From assembly GCF_038039215.1 (NCBI RefSeq), contig NZ_JBBPCL010000001.1, positions 2,418,001 through 2,482,000 on the forward strand: a stretch of DNA of 64,000 nt, given 5' to 3'. Positions 42,000 through 51,767 of the stretch are shown here, one piece after another (position 1 is the first letter of the stretch; the number at the start of each line of letters is the position of its first letter). This DNA is from Pseudonocardia sp. T1-2H. GTDB taxonomy: Bacteria > Actinomycetota > Actinomycetes > Mycobacteriales > Pseudonocardiaceae. A model generated the notes under the pieces. The model saw nothing but the letters and a program-made list of their open reading frames with translations, did no database searches and had not been told where the DNA came from. The translations under genes and the position numbers were made by a program.

Positions 42000-43568
42000 A
42001 TGACCGCCAGCCTCACCGCACCCGCCGCCGCGCTGGGCACGGTCACCCCGAGCCGCGAGGAGTTCCGCCGCCTCGCCGAGAACCACCGCGTCATCCCCGT
42101 CGCCCGGCGCCTGCTCGCCGACGACGAGACGCCGGTCGGGGTGTACCGCAAGCTCGCCGGGGGCCGGGCCGGCACGTTCCTGTTCGAGTCCGCGGAGAAC
42201 GGCCGGTCCTGGTCGCGCTGGTCCTTCGTCGGGGCGCGGTCCGCCGCGGCGCTCACCACGGTCGACGGCGAGATCCGCTGGACCGGCGAGGTGCCGGCCG
42301 GCATGCCCGCCGACGGCGACGTGCTCGACGCCCTGCGGACCGTCGTCGAGGAGCTGCACAGCGAGACGCTGCCCGGGCTGCCCCCGCTCACCGGTGGTCT
42401 CGTCGGGTACATGGGCTACGACATCGTCCGGCGCCTCGAGCGCATCGGCAGCGCCGGGAACCCGCCGGTCGACGACCTGAGGCTGCCCGAGCTGGTCATG
42501 CTGCTCGCCACGGACATCGCGGCGCTGGACCACCACGAGGGCACGGTCACGCTGCTGGCCAACGCGATCAACTGGGACGGCTCCACCGAGCGCGTCGACG
42601 AGGCCTACGACGACGCCGTCGCCCGGCTGGACCGGATGACCGACGAGCTGTCCGCCCCGGCCGCGTCGACGGTCGCGGCGTTCACCCGGGTCACCGAGCC
42701 GGAGTTCCTCCGCCGCCGCACCCCTGCCGAGCACCACGCCGCCATCGAGGTCGCGAAGGAGCAGATCCGCTCCGGCGAGGCGTTCCAGATCGTGGTGTCG
42801 CAGCGCTTCGAGATGGACTGCGAGGCGGACCCGCTGGACGTCTACCGGGTCCTGCGGGCCACCAACCCCAGCCCGTACATGTACCTGCTCAACCTCGAGG
42901 ACGCCTCGGGCGGCACGCCGTTCACGATCGTCGGTTCCAGCCCGGAGGCCCTGGTCACGGTGCTGGACGGGCAGGCCACCACGCACCCCATCGCCGGGAC
43001 GCGCTGGCGCGGCGAGACGGACGAGGAGGACGAGCTGCTGGAGAAGGACCTCCGCACGGACGAGAAGGAGCGCTCCGAGCACGTCATGCTCGTCGACCTC
43101 GGCCGCAACGACCTCGGCCGCGTCTGCGAGCCGGGCACGGTCAAGGTCCGCAACTTCTTCTCCGTCGAGCGCTACAGCCACGTCATGCACCTGGTCTCGA
43201 CGGTCACCGGGACGCTGCGCGCGGACCGCAACGCGGTCGACGCCGTGCTGTCCTGCTTCCCGGCCGGCACCCTGTCCGGCGCGCCGAAGGTCCGCGCCAT
43301 GCAGGTGATCGACGAGCTGGAGCCCACCCGGCGCGGCCTCTACGGCGGGATCGTCGGGTACCTGGACTTCGCCGGGAACGCGGACACCGCGATCGCGATC
43401 CGCACCGCGCTGGTCCGGGACGGACGCGCGTACGTGCAGGCGGGCGGCGGGATCGTCGCGGACTCGGACCCCGAGGCCGAGGACACCGAGTGCCGCAACA
43501 AGGCGAAGGCCGTCCTGGCGGCGGTCGCGACCGCGTCCACGCTCGCGAAACCGTCGATGCGACGATGA
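42000..43568 (+). CDS. trpE: Anthranilate synthase component I
   Basis: This is a 522-residue protein with chorismate-binding-domain motifs [51 protein letters not shown] and [15 protein letters not shown]. It makes anthranilate from chorismate with a glutaminase partner (TrpG), which is not in the window. Start ATG 42000. It heads the trp operon. Confidence 0.96.
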   Translation: MTASLTAPAAALGTVTPSREEFRRLAENHRVIPVARRLLADDETPVGVYRKLAGGRAGTFLFESAENGRSWSRWSFVGARSAAALTTVDGEIRWTGEVPAGMPADGDVLDALRTVVEELHSETLPGLPPLTGGLVGYMGYDIVRRLERIGSAGNPPVDDLRLPELVMLLATDIAALDHHEGTVTLLANAINWDGSTERVDEAYDDAVARLDRMTDELSAPAASTVAAFTRVTEPEFLRRRTPAEHHAAIEVAKEQIRSGEAFQIVVSQRFEMDCEADPLDVYRVLRATNPSPYMYLLNLEDASGGTPFTIVGSSPEALVTVLDGQATTHPIAGTRWRGETDEEDELLEKDLRTDEKERSEHVMLVDLGRNDLGRVCEPGTVKVRNFFSVERYSHVMHLVSTVTGTLRADRNAVDAVLSCFPAGTLSGAPKVRAMQVIDELEPTRRGLYGGIVGYLDFAGNADTAIAIRTALVRDGRAYVQAGGGIVADSDPEAEDTECRNKAKAVLAAVATASTLAKPSMRR

Positions 43569-44248
43569 GCCCGCCCCGGCCCGGCGGCGGACGACGGCTC
43601 GCCGTCGTCTGCCTCGGGCTGCTCGCGGGCGCGCTGGCACTGTGGGGCTCCACCAGGCTGACCTGGGCCTCCGCCGTCGTGGCGACGGCGCGGGGGCCGG
43701 TCCCGGCCGAGGCGACGGGGGCCGGGATCGCACCGTCGCTGACCGGTGTCGCCGTGCTGGCGGTGGCCGCGGTGGCCGCGTCGGTGGCGGTGTCCGGGAT
43801 CGCCCGCCGGGCTCTGGGGCTCATCGTCGTACTCGCCGGCGGGGCGTCGGCCTGGGTGGCATTCGACTCGTGGCTGAGCCCGCCGGATGCGGCGACCCTG
43901 CGCCGGCTCTCGGGCACGGCGTCGACGGAGCCCGTCGGGAACGTCGTGGTGGCGCAGAACGCGGCGCCGTGGCTCGGGGTGCTGGGCGGGCTCCTGGTGC
44001 TGGCCGCGGGCCTCGTGCTCGTGGTCGCGGACCGGAGCCTGCCGAGGATGGGCGCGAGGTACGCGGCGCCCGGCGCGGAGATGAGCGTCGTGGACCCGGA
44101 CCGGGCGGCGTGGGACGCGCTCGACGAGGGCCGTGATCCGACCGTCGATCCGGGGAACGTGCCCGGCCCTGCGGATCTCGATCACCCGGACGCAACCCCG
44201 GACGACGGGCGGGGACCTGGACGTGGCGAACGGCGACGGGCTGTTTAG
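43565..44248 (+). CDS. Trp biosynthesis-associated membrane protein (TIGR02234)
   Basis: This is a 227-residue membrane protein with four hydrophobic segments (about residues 10-30, 60-80, 83-103 and 140-160) and an acidic cytosolic tail rich in Asp and Pro. It sits in the trpE-trpC gap like the TIGR02234 family, whose function is unknown. ATG 43565 overlaps the trpE stop (ATGA). Confidence 0.88.
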   Translation: MSPPRPGGGRRLAVVCLGLLAGALALWGSTRLTWASAVVATARGPVPAEATGAGIAPSLTGVAVLAVAAVAASVAVSGIARRALGLIVVLAGGASAWVAFDSWLSPPDAATLRRLSGTASTEPVGNVVVAQNAAPWLGVLGGLLVLAAGLVLVVADRSLPRMGARYAAPGAEMSVVDPDRAAWDALDEGRDPTVDPGNVPGPADLDHPDATPDDGRGPGRGERRRAV

Positions 44249-44351
44249 CATGTGCGGAACGCCTGGTAGGCCCGGACCCGAGAGGGGAGCAGCCCCGTGG
44301 GCGAGCACGGTGAGGACGAGGCAGTGAGTGGATCCCTGAGCTTCCGGAAGT

Positions 44352-45155
44352 GTGCTCGACTCCATCGTGGACGGTGTCCGGGAGGACCTGGCCGTCCGCG
44401 AGGCGCAGATCGACTTCGCCGGGATCAAGAAGCTGGCCGCGGCCGCGCCGCCGCCGCGGGACGTGCTGGCCGCGCTGCGTGAGCCCGGCATCGGCGTGAT
44501 CGCCGAGGTGAAGCGGCGCAGCCCGTCGAAGGGTGCGCTGGCGAACATCCCCGACCCGGCCGTGCTGGCCAAGTCCTACGCCGAGAACGGCGCGCGGGTG
44601 ATCAGCGTGCTCACCGAGCAGCGCCGCTTCGGCGGCTCGCTCGCGGACCTCGACGCGGTGCGCGCCGTCGTCGACGTGCCGCTCCTGCGCAAGGACTTCG
44701 TCGTCACCCCGTACCAGGTGCACGAGGCCCGGGCGCACGGTGCGGACCTGGTGCTGCTGATCGTCGCGGCGCTGGAGCAGAACGTGCTGGACTCCCTGCT
44801 GGACCGGGTCGAGTCGCTCGGGATGACCGCGCTCGTCGAGGTGCACACCGAGGAGGAGGCGGACCGCGCGCTCGAGGCGGGGGCCAAGGTCATCGGGGTG
44901 AACTCGCGGAACCTGCACACCCTCGAGGTCGACCGGGGGCTGTTCGGCGAGCTCGCGCCGGGTCTGCCGAACGACGTCCTGCGGATCGCCGAGTCCGGTG
45001 TCCGGGGGCCCAGTGACCTGCTCACCTACGCCGGCTGGGGCGCGGACGCGGTGCTCGTCGGCGAGGGCCTGGTGACCAGCGGGGACCCGGGCGCGGCCGT
45101 GCGGGGGCTGGTGGCTGCGGGCTTCCACCCCTCGTGCTCCAGAATGGTGCGGTGA
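44352..45155 (+). CDS. trpC: Indole-3-glycerol phosphate synthase
   Basis: This is a 267-residue TIM barrel with [14 protein letters not shown] (catalytic Lys), [33 protein letters not shown] and [13 protein letters not shown]. It closes the indole ring from CdRP. GTG 44352 is the only in-frame start after a stop at 44337. The GGAAG ribosome site is unusually close, so this start is uncertain. A 103-nt gap without a gene separates it from the membrane-protein gene. Confidence 0.95.
   Translation: MLDSIVDGVREDLAVREAQIDFAGIKKLAAAAPPPRDVLAALREPGIGVIAEVKRRSPSKGALANIPDPAVLAKSYAENGARVISVLTEQRRFGGSLADLDAVRAVVDVPLLRKDFVVTPYQVHEARAHGADLVLLIVAALEQNVLDSLLDRVESLGMTALVEVHTEEEADRALEAGAKVIGVNSRNLHTLEVDRGLFGELAPGLPNDVLRIAESGVRGPSDLLTYAGWGADAVLVGEGLVTSGDPGAAVRGLVAAGFHPSCSRMVR
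45140..45145 (+). promoter_or_regulatory. Candidate internal -10 box for trpB
   Basis: CAGAAT within the last codons of trpC is 6 nt before the trpB GTG at 45152. It could be an internal promoter for trpB-trpA-lgt. Confidence 0.35.
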
Positions 45156-46500
45156 GTACTCAGCAGGTCCAGGCGAGCGACGGCATCGACACGCCGTCGG
45201 GTCACGAGCCCGACGAGAGCGGCCACTTCGGCCGCTACGGCGGCCGATGGGTGCCCGAGGCCCTGGTCGCGGCGCTGGACGAGCTGGAGACGGCGTACGA
45301 GAAGGCGCGGCACGACCCCGAGTTCCTGAGCGAGCTCGACCGGTTGCACCGGGACTACTCCGGCCGCCCGTCCCCGCTGACGGACGTCCCGAAGCTGTCG
45401 CAGCACGCCGGCGGTGCGCGGATCCTGCTCAAGCGCGAGGACCTGAACCACACCGGCTCGCACAAGATCAACAATGTGCTCGGCCAGGCGCTGCTCACCA
45501 AGCGCATGGGCAAGAAGCGGGTGATCGCCGAGACCGGCGCGGGCCAGCACGGCGTCGCCACGGCCACGGCCTGCGCGCTGCTGGACCTCGAGTGCGTCGT
45601 CTACATGGGCGAGGTCGACACCCGGCGGCAGGCGCTCAACGTCGCCCGGATGCGGTTGCTCGGCGCCACCGTCGTCCCGGTCAAGACGGGGTCGCGCACC
45701 CTGAAGGACGCGATCAACGAGGCATTGCGGGACTGGGTCACCAACGTCGACTCCACGCACTACCTGCTCGGCACGGTGGCCGGCCCGCACCCGTTCCCGC
45801 AGATGGTGCGGGACTTCCACCGGATCATCGGGCTCGAGGCGCGGGCGCAGGTGCTCCAGCGCACCGGGCGGCTGCCCACCGCGATCGCGGCGTGCGTCGG
45901 CGGCGGTTCGAACGCCATCGGGATCTTCCACGCGTTCCTCGACGACGCGGGCGTCCGGCTGGTGGGCTTCGAACCCGGCGGCGACGGCGTCGAGACCGGC
46001 CGGCACGGCGCCACCCTGACCGAGGGCTCGCCCGGTGCCCTGCACGGCGCCTTCTCCTACCTGCTGCAGGACGAGGACGGCCAGACCAGCGAGTCGTACT
46101 CGATCTCCGCCGGGCTGGACTACCCGGGCGTCGGGCCGGAGCACGCGCTGCTCAAGGACATCGGCCGCGCGGAGTACCAGCCGGTCACGGACGCGGAGGC
46201 GATGGACGCGTTCGCGCTCCTCTGCCGTACCGAGGGGATCATCCCGGCGATCGAGTCCGCGCACGCCGTGGCGGGTGCGCTGCGGCTGGGCAAGGAGTCG
46301 GGCCGGACGCTGTCATCCTGGTGAACCTCTCCGGGCGCGGGGACAAGGACGTCGACACGGCCGCGAAGTGGTTCGGGATGATCGGCGAGGACGAGAGCGC
46401 GGAGTCGGCGGACGGGACGGCGATCGCGGAGGGTGCCGTCAAGGACACTGCGGGTTCGTTCGCGGACGCCGGCAGCAAGACCGAAGGGATCCAGTCGTGA
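45152..46500 (+). CDS. trpB: Tryptophan synthase beta chain, interrupted by a 1-nt frameshift near the C-terminus
   Basis: The protein has [15 protein letters not shown] (PLP Lys), [34 protein letters not shown] and [12 protein letters not shown], all typical of TrpB. The frame then ends prematurely at 46324 after [12 protein letters not shown]. The expected ending, [24 protein letters not shown], follows in another frame to 46500. Adding one C at 46303-46304 restores [17 protein letters not shown] and a 449-residue protein ending at 46500, where the trpA GTG overlaps the stop. GTG 45152 overlaps the trpC TGA. TrpB condenses indole and serine, so a real loss would cause tryptophan auxotrophy. 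Confidence 0.93.
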
Positions 46501-47297
46501 GTGTCGCGGACGTCTTCGCCAGGTGCCGGGCCGAGGGCCGCGGCGCCCTGGTGGGCTACCTCCCCGCCGGCTACCCGACCGTCGACGGCTCCGTCGAGCT
46601 GCTCACCGCGATGGTCGAGGGCGGGTGCGACCTCCTCGAGGTCGGCATCCCGTACTCGGACCCGGTGATGGACGGCCCCACGATCCAGGCCGCCGCCGAA
46701 GGCGCGCTGCAGAACGGCTTCCGGCTCCGGGACGTGTTCTCGGTGGTCGAGCGGGCGACCGCGGCCGGCGGGAACTGCGTCGTCATGACGTACTTCAACC
46801 CGGTGCTGCGCTATGGCGTCGAGAACTTCGCCCGGGACCTCGCCGCGGCGGGCGGGCTCGGCGTGATCACCCCGGACCTGATCCCGGACGAGGCCGGCGA
46901 GTGGTTCGCGGCGTCGGAGAAGTACGGCCTGGAGCGGATCTTCCTGGTCGCGCCCTCGTCGACGGAGCAGCGGATCGCGTCCACCGCGGCCGCGAGCTCG
47001 GGCTTCGTCTACGCCACGTCGATCATGGGCGTGACGGGCGCGCGGGACACCGTGGCGGGAGCGGCCTCGGAGATCGTCGCCCGGACCCGTCCGCACACGA
47101 CCCTGCCGATCGGCGTGGGGCTCGGGGTGCGCAACGGCGACCAGGCCGCGGAGATCGCCGGGTTCGCGGACGGTGTCATCGTCGGCTCCGCGTTCGTGAC
47201 GGCCGCGGAGCAGGGCGGCCCGCAGGCCGTCCGCGCCCTCGCCCAGGAACTCGCGGCGGGCGTCGCCCGCGCAGGCCTGGCCACGCAACCCGCCTGA
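46497..47297 (+). CDS. trpA: Tryptophan synthase alpha chain
   Basis: This is a 266-residue barrel with ALVGYLPAGYPTVDGSVELL, LLEVGIPYSDPVMDGPTIQ (catalytic Glu/Asp), VITPDLIPDEAGEW and GVGLGVRNGDQA. It releases indole from IGP to TrpB. GTG 46497 overlaps the trpB stop at 46500 (GTGA), which supports the repaired trpB frame. Confidence 0.96.
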   Translation: MSVADVFARCRAEGRGALVGYLPAGYPTVDGSVELLTAMVEGGCDLLEVGIPYSDPVMDGPTIQAAAEGALQNGFRLRDVFSVVERATAAGGNCVVMTYFNPVLRYGVENFARDLAAAGGLGVITPDLIPDEAGEWFAASEKYGLERIFLVAPSSTEQRIASTAAASSGFVYATSIMGVTGARDTVAGAASEIVARTRPHTTLPIGVGLGVRNGDQAAEIAGFADGVIVGSAFVTAAEQGGPQAVRALAQELAAGVARAGLATQPA

Positions 47298-47372
47298 ACG
47301 CGGCGCCCCCGACCGCGTTGTGGCTCCACGACGCGGGCCGACGGCGGGGGCGGTTCCGTCGGGGACGCGCGC

Positions 47373-47378
47373 TACGGT
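47373..47378 (+). promoter_or_regulatory. Candidate -10 box of lgt
   Basis: TACGGT is 6 nt before the lgt GTG at 47385. Confidence 0.45.
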
Positions 47379-47384
47379 GAGCCG

Positions 47385-48359
47385 GTGAGTGGCGCGCTGC
47401 CCGGCTTGGTCCTGGCCTACCTGCCCAGTCCTGACCGCGGGGTCTGGCACCTCGGCCCGATCCCGATCCGGGCCTACGCGCTCTGCATCATCCTGGGCAT
47501 CGTCGTGGCGGTGACCTGGGGCGAGAAGCGCTTCGTCGCCCGTGGCGGGGAGCCCGGCACGGTCCTGGACGTCGCGGTGTTCGCGGTGCCGTTCGGCCTG
47601 GTCGGCGGCCGGCTCTACCACCTCGCGACGGACTGGCGGACCTACTTCGGCCCCGGCGGGGACCCGATCCGGGCGCTGATGATCTGGGAGGGCGGCCTCG
47701 GGATCTGGGGGGCGATCGCGCTCGGCGCGGTCGGCGCCTGGATCGGCTGCCGACGAAGGGGGGTCCCGCTGCCGTTCTTCGCGGACGCGGTGGCGCCCGG
47801 GATCCTCGTCGCCCAGGCCGTCGGGCGGCTCGGCAACTACTTCAACCAGGAGCTCTACGGCGGCCCGACGACGGCGCCCTGGGGCCTGGAGATCTACGAG
47901 CGGGTCGACCCGGCGACAGGCCTGCAGGACTCGCTGAACGGCGTCGCGGTCGGTGATCCGATCGCGATCGTGCAGCCGACGTTCCTCTACGAGCTGATCT
48001 GGAACCTGATCGTCGCCGGGCTGATCGTCGTCGCGGACCGCAGGTTGCGGCTCGGGCACGGCAGGGTGTTCGCGCTCTACGTCGCGGGCTACACCTTCGG
48101 CCGGTTCTTCATCGAGCTCCTGCGCACGGACCCGGCGACGCGGGTGTTCGGCGACATCCGGATCAATGTCGTCGTCTCGGCCGTGGTGTTCGTCGCCGCG
48201 GTCGTGTACTTCGTCCTGGCCCGGGGGCGAGGACCGCGCGAGGTGCCGCCCACCCCCGCGACCGACCCGGACGCCGGGGACGAGCCGGGCGAGGGCGACG
48301 CCGCCACCACGGACCCGGACGAGAAGGTGCCCGGCACGGCCGGCGACCGCAGCTCGTGA
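47385..48359 (+). CDS. lgt: Prolipoprotein diacylglyceryl transferase
   Basis: This is a 324-residue membrane protein with about seven hydrophobic segments, the Lgt signature GRLGNYFNQELYGGPT and YELIWNLIVAGLIVVADRR. It transfers diacylglycerol to the lipobox Cys of lipoproteins such as the one at 3078-3673. The C-terminal 50 residues are an acidic, Pro/Asp-rich tail beyond the enzyme core. The trpA-lgt order is usual in actinomycetes. Confidence 0.95.
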   Translation: MSGALPGLVLAYLPSPDRGVWHLGPIPIRAYALCIILGIVVAVTWGEKRFVARGGEPGTVLDVAVFAVPFGLVGGRLYHLATDWRTYFGPGGDPIRALMIWEGGLGIWGAIALGAVGAWIGCRRRGVPLPFFADAVAPGILVAQAVGRLGNYFNQELYGGPTTAPWGLEIYERVDPATGLQDSLNGVAVGDPIAIVQPTFLYELIWNLIVAGLIVVADRRLRLGHGRVFALYVAGYTFGRFFIELLRTDPATRVFGDIRINVVVSAVVFVAAVVYFVLARGRGPREVPPTPATDPDAGDEPGEGDAATTDPDEKVPGTAGDRSS

Positions 48360-48994
48360 GCGGGTTCTCGGGCTTCGGGGACGGCGCCGTCGAGTTCTAC
48401 GACGGGCTCGAGGCGGACAACTCGAAGGCGTACTGGACGGACCAGAAGGCCGTCTACGACGAGCACGTCCGCGGCCCGATGCTGGCGCTGCTCGCCGAGC
48501 TCGAACCGGAGTTCGGTGCGGGCAAGGTCTTCCGGCCGTACCGGGACGTGCGGTTCTCCGCGGACAAGACGCCCTACAAGACGCACTGCGGCGGGTACGC
48601 CTCGCCGTTCTACGTCCAGGTGGGCAGCGACGGCCTGATGGCCGCCTGCGGTTACTACGCGATGGCGCCCGACCAGGTGGCGCGCTACCGCACGGCCGTG
48701 GACGACGAGCGCCGCGGCGAGGCGCTGCGGAGGATCGTCGCGACGGCGGAGAAGGCCGGTCTCGAGATCGGCGGCGAGATGCTGAAGACCCGGCCCAGGG
48801 GCGTCGACCCGGAGCATCCCCGGCTGAGGCTGCTGCGGCACAAGGGCCTGCACGTCCGCCGTCGCTGGGCCCCCGACGACGTCCTGCACGAGCCCGGCTG
48901 CGTGGACCGGGTGCGCGAGGTCTGGCGGGCCGGGCGGCCGCTGGCGGAGTGGCTCGCGGACCACGTCGGCCCCAGCGAGAACCCGCGGCGATGA
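48356..48994 (+). CDS. DUF2461 family protein
   Basis: This is a 212-residue protein with FYDGLEADNSKAYWTDQKAVYDEHV, VFRPYRDVRFSADKTPYKTHCGGY and KGLHVRRRWAPDDVL, typical of DUF2461, whose function is unknown. GTG 48356 overlaps the lgt stop (GTGA), so it is translated from the lgt mRNA. Confidence 0.88.
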   Translation: MSGFSGFGDGAVEFYDGLEADNSKAYWTDQKAVYDEHVRGPMLALLAELEPEFGAGKVFRPYRDVRFSADKTPYKTHCGGYASPFYVQVGSDGLMAACGYYAMAPDQVARYRTAVDDERRGEALRRIVATAEKAGLEIGGEMLKTRPRGVDPEHPRLRLLRHKGLHVRRRWAPDDVLHEPGCVDRVREVWRAGRPLAEWLADHVGPSENPRR

Positions 48995-49001
48995 CCGCCC
49001 G

Positions 49002-49340
49002 CTAGACCTGCCGCGCGACGGCGAGTCGACGCACGGCGGCGTAGGCCGCGACCCCCAGCAGCACCCCCGCCACGTCGATCAGGCCGTCGGGCACGTTCCC
49101 GTTCCGGCCGATCGGCAGCAGCGCCTGCAGCACCTCGGAGAGCGCCGCGTACGCCGCCAACAGGGCGAGTACGGCCCACGCCGCCGTCCCGGCGAACCTG
49201 GCGGTCACCGCCAGGAGGGTGAACAGGGCCAGATGGACAAGCTTGTCGACACCGGAAAGAGCAGTCGGCACCCCGGATGCGGGAGTGAACAGCACAACCA
49301 CGCTGACCAGCAGCGCAAACGTCACCGGCCACCACCGCAC
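49002..49340 (-). CDS. VanZ-like membrane protein
   Basis: This is a 112-residue protein with three or four hydrophobic segments, DKLVHLALFTLLAVTAR, LSEVLQALLPIGRNGNVPDGLIDVAGVLLG. The VHLxxFxxL and EVxQxxxPxRxxxxxDxxxNxxG-like patterns mark the VanZ fold. Its role is not known. It is divergent from pyk. Confidence 0.82.
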   Translation of the reverse strand: MRWWPVTFALLVSVVVLFTPASGVPTALSGVDKLVHLALFTLLAVTARFAGTAAWAVLALLAAYAALSEVLQALLPIGRNGNVPDGLIDVAGVLLGVAAYAAVRRLAVARQV

Positions 49341-49380
49341 TGTTCTCTCGCCTCCAACCTGATCGTTACAGAGAGCGCGC

Positions 49381-49386
49381 TAGTCT
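49381..49386 (+). promoter_or_regulatory. Candidate -10 box of pyk
   Basis: TAGTCT is 7 nt before the pyk GTG at 49394, which supports that upstream start over ATG 49479. Confidence 0.5.
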
Positions 49387-49393
49387 GTGTCGT

Positions 49394-50816
49394 GTGACCC
49401 GCCGTACCAAGATCGTCTGCACCATCGGCCCCGCCACGGCCACCCCGGACCGTATCCGAGAAGCTCGTCGACGCGGGGATGGACGTCGCCCGGCTGAACT
49501 TCAGCCACGGGACCCGGGACGACCACAAGCGCGTCTACGAGATGGTGCGCGCCGCCGCGGACGCGTCGGGCCGTGCCGTGGGCATCCTGGCGGACCTGCA
49601 GGGGCCGAAGATCCGGCTCGGCACGTTCGCCGACGGCCCCACCGAGTGGCACACCGGGGAGGAGGTCCGGATCACGGTCGAGGACGTGCCCGGCACGCAC
49701 GACCGGGTCTCGACCACCTACAAGGGCCTCGCCGAGGACGCCCGGGCGGGGGACCGCCTGCTCGTCGACGACGGCAAGGTCGGCCTGCGCGTCGTGGCCG
49801 TCGAGGGCGACGACGTGATCTGCAAGGTCACCGAGGGCGGCCCGGTCAGCAACAACAAGGGCCTGTCCCTGCCCGGCATGAACGTGTCGGTCCCCGCCAT
49901 GTCGGAGAAGGACTGCCTGGACCTCGAGTTCGCGCTGGACCTGTCCGTGGACGTGATCGCGCTGTCCTTCGTCCGCAGCCCCGCGGACATCGACGGCGTG
50001 CACAAGATCATGGACGGCAAGGGCGTCCGGCTGCCGGTGATCGCCAAGCTGGAGAAGCCGGAGGCCGTCGACAACCTCGAGGCCATCGTGCTGGCGTTCG
50101 AGGGCGTGATGGTCGCCCGCGGCGACCTGGGCGTCGAGCTGCCGCTGGAGAACGTGCCGCTGGTGCAGAAGCGGGCGATCCAGATCGCGCGGGAGAACGC
50201 CAAGCCGGTCATCGTGGCCACCCAGATGCTGGACTCGATGATCACCAACTCGCGGCCGACCCGCGCCGAGGCCTCGGACGTCGCGAACGCGGTGCTCGAC
50301 GGCGCGGACGCGCTGATGCTCTCCGGCGAGACGGGCGTCGGCCGGTTCCCGATCAAGACCGTCCGCACGATGGCGACGATCATCGAGGCGGTCGAGGCCG
50401 GCCCGGCCGGGGTCCCGCCGCTGAACCACGTGCCGCGGACCAAGCGCGGCGTGCTGTCCTACGCCGCGCGGGACATCGGCGAGCGCCTCTCCGCCCGGGC
50501 CCTGGTCGCGTTCAGCCAGTCCGGGGACACCGTGCGCCGGCTCTCCCGACTGCACACGCGGCTGCCGCTGCTGGCCTTCACCCCCGCCGCCGAGGTGCGC
50601 AGCCAGCTCGCCATGACCTGGGGCGTCGAGACGTTCCTGGTGGACCGGGTGGATTCCACGGACGCCATGGTCCGCCAGGTGGACCAGGCCATGCTGTCGA
50701 TCGGCCGCTTCCAGCCCGGTGACCTGGTGGTCATCGTCGCCGGTTCGCCGCCCGCGACGGTCGGCTCGACGAACCTCATCCGGGTCCACCGGCTGGGCGA
50801 AGAGGATCACGCCTGA
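49394..50816 (+). CDS. pyk: Pyruvate kinase, interrupted by a 1-nt frameshift near the N-terminus
   Basis: The frame from GTG 49394 gives TRRTKIVCTIGPATATPDRI, the N-terminal active-site strand, then derails. The main frame picks up at MDVARLNFSHGTRDDH (49479) and runs through IAKLEKPEAVDNLEAI, MVARGDLGVELP, ATQMLDSMI and MLSGETGVGRFP. Removing one C at 49456-49457 gives DRIEKLVDAGMDVARLN and a 473-residue protein. A start at 49479 would lack 28 residues including active-site ones, so the frameshift reading is preferred. The enzyme makes pyruvate and ATP from PEP and ADP. Confidence 0.93.
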
Positions 50817-50838
50817 CCCGACCTGCGAGACTGCACGC

Positions 50839-51744
50839 GTGAGCAGCAGCGATCCGCAGGTCGGGACGGAGATCGGGGTCGACGGGACGCCACGCGGGCA
50901 AGCGGTCCTGGACGACCTCGTACGCCTCCTGGACCTGGAGGTCCTCGAGGTCAACCTGTTCCGGGGCGTGAGCCCGGCCGAGTCGCCGACCAACGTGTTC
51001 GGCGGCCAGGTCGCGGGGCAGGCGCTGGTCGCCGCGGGCCGGACGGTCCCGGCGGACCGGCACGTCCACTCGTTGCACGCGTACTTCATCCGGCACGGTG
51101 ACCCGAGCATCCCGATCGTCTTCGAGGCCGAACGGATTCGCGACGGCCGCTCCTTCAGCACCCGCCGGGTCCTGGCGATCCAGCGCGGGGAGGCGATCTT
51201 CGCGCTCTCGGCCTCGTTCCAGGTCGACCAGGCGGGGCTCGAGCACACCACGCCGATGCCCGCCGGTGTCCCCGAGCCGGAGATGCTGCCGGACCTCGCG
51301 GAACGGGTCCTGGGCGGCGACAAGGGTGGCTGGCTGACGATGCTGCCGCGCTCGCTGGACGTCCGGCTGGTCGACGAACCCGTGTGGACGGAGGGCCGGG
51401 TCGCCACCGACGAGCCGGTGCGGGCCTGGATCAAGGCGGACGGGGTGCTGCCGGACGACCGGTTGCTGCACCTGTGCCTGCTGACCTACGTCAGCGACCT
51501 CACGCTCCTGGGATCGGTGGTGTCCCGGCACGACGTCAGCACCACGCAGGTGCAGATGGCGAGCCTGGACCACGCCATGTGGTTCCACCAGCCCTTCCGC
51601 GCGGACGAATGGCTCCTCTACGAGTGCTGGTCGGGAGCGGCGTCCGGCGGGCGCGGCCTCGGGATGGGCCGCTTCTACACCCGCGACGGGGTCCTGGTGG
51701 CGAGCACGGTGCAGGAAGGTCTGGTCCGGCTGCCGCGCGCCTGA
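50839..51744 (+). CDS. tesB: Acyl-CoA thioesterase II
   Basis: This is a 301-residue double-hotdog protein: LVRLLDLEVLEVNLFRGVSP, NVFGGQVAGQALVAAGRTV, LHAYFIRHGDPSIPIVFEAERIRDGRSFSTRRV in the first domain and ASLDHAMWFHQPFRADEWLLYECWS in the second, the TesB pattern. It hydrolyses medium and long acyl-CoA. GTG 50839 has GAGACT 6 nt upstream. It lies 22 nt after pyk. Confidence 0.94.
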   Translation: MSSSDPQVGTEIGVDGTPRGQAVLDDLVRLLDLEVLEVNLFRGVSPAESPTNVFGGQVAGQALVAAGRTVPADRHVHSLHAYFIRHGDPSIPIVFEAERIRDGRSFSTRRVLAIQRGEAIFALSASFQVDQAGLEHTTPMPAGVPEPEMLPDLAERVLGGDKGGWLTMLPRSLDVRLVDEPVWTEGRVATDEPVRAWIKADGVLPDDRLLHLCLLTYVSDLTLLGSVVSRHDVSTTQVQMASLDHAMWFHQPFRADEWLLYECWSGAASGGRGLGMGRFYTRDGVLVASTVQEGLVRLPRA

Positions 51745-51767
51745 GCCCGGCGGGGCAGGATGGGGCC

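Noticed and set aside
44249..44351. Small frame or Trp leader peptide before trpC
   Set aside because: The possible 26-codon frame has only one Trp and no attenuator hairpin. The 103-nt gap is otherwise empty.
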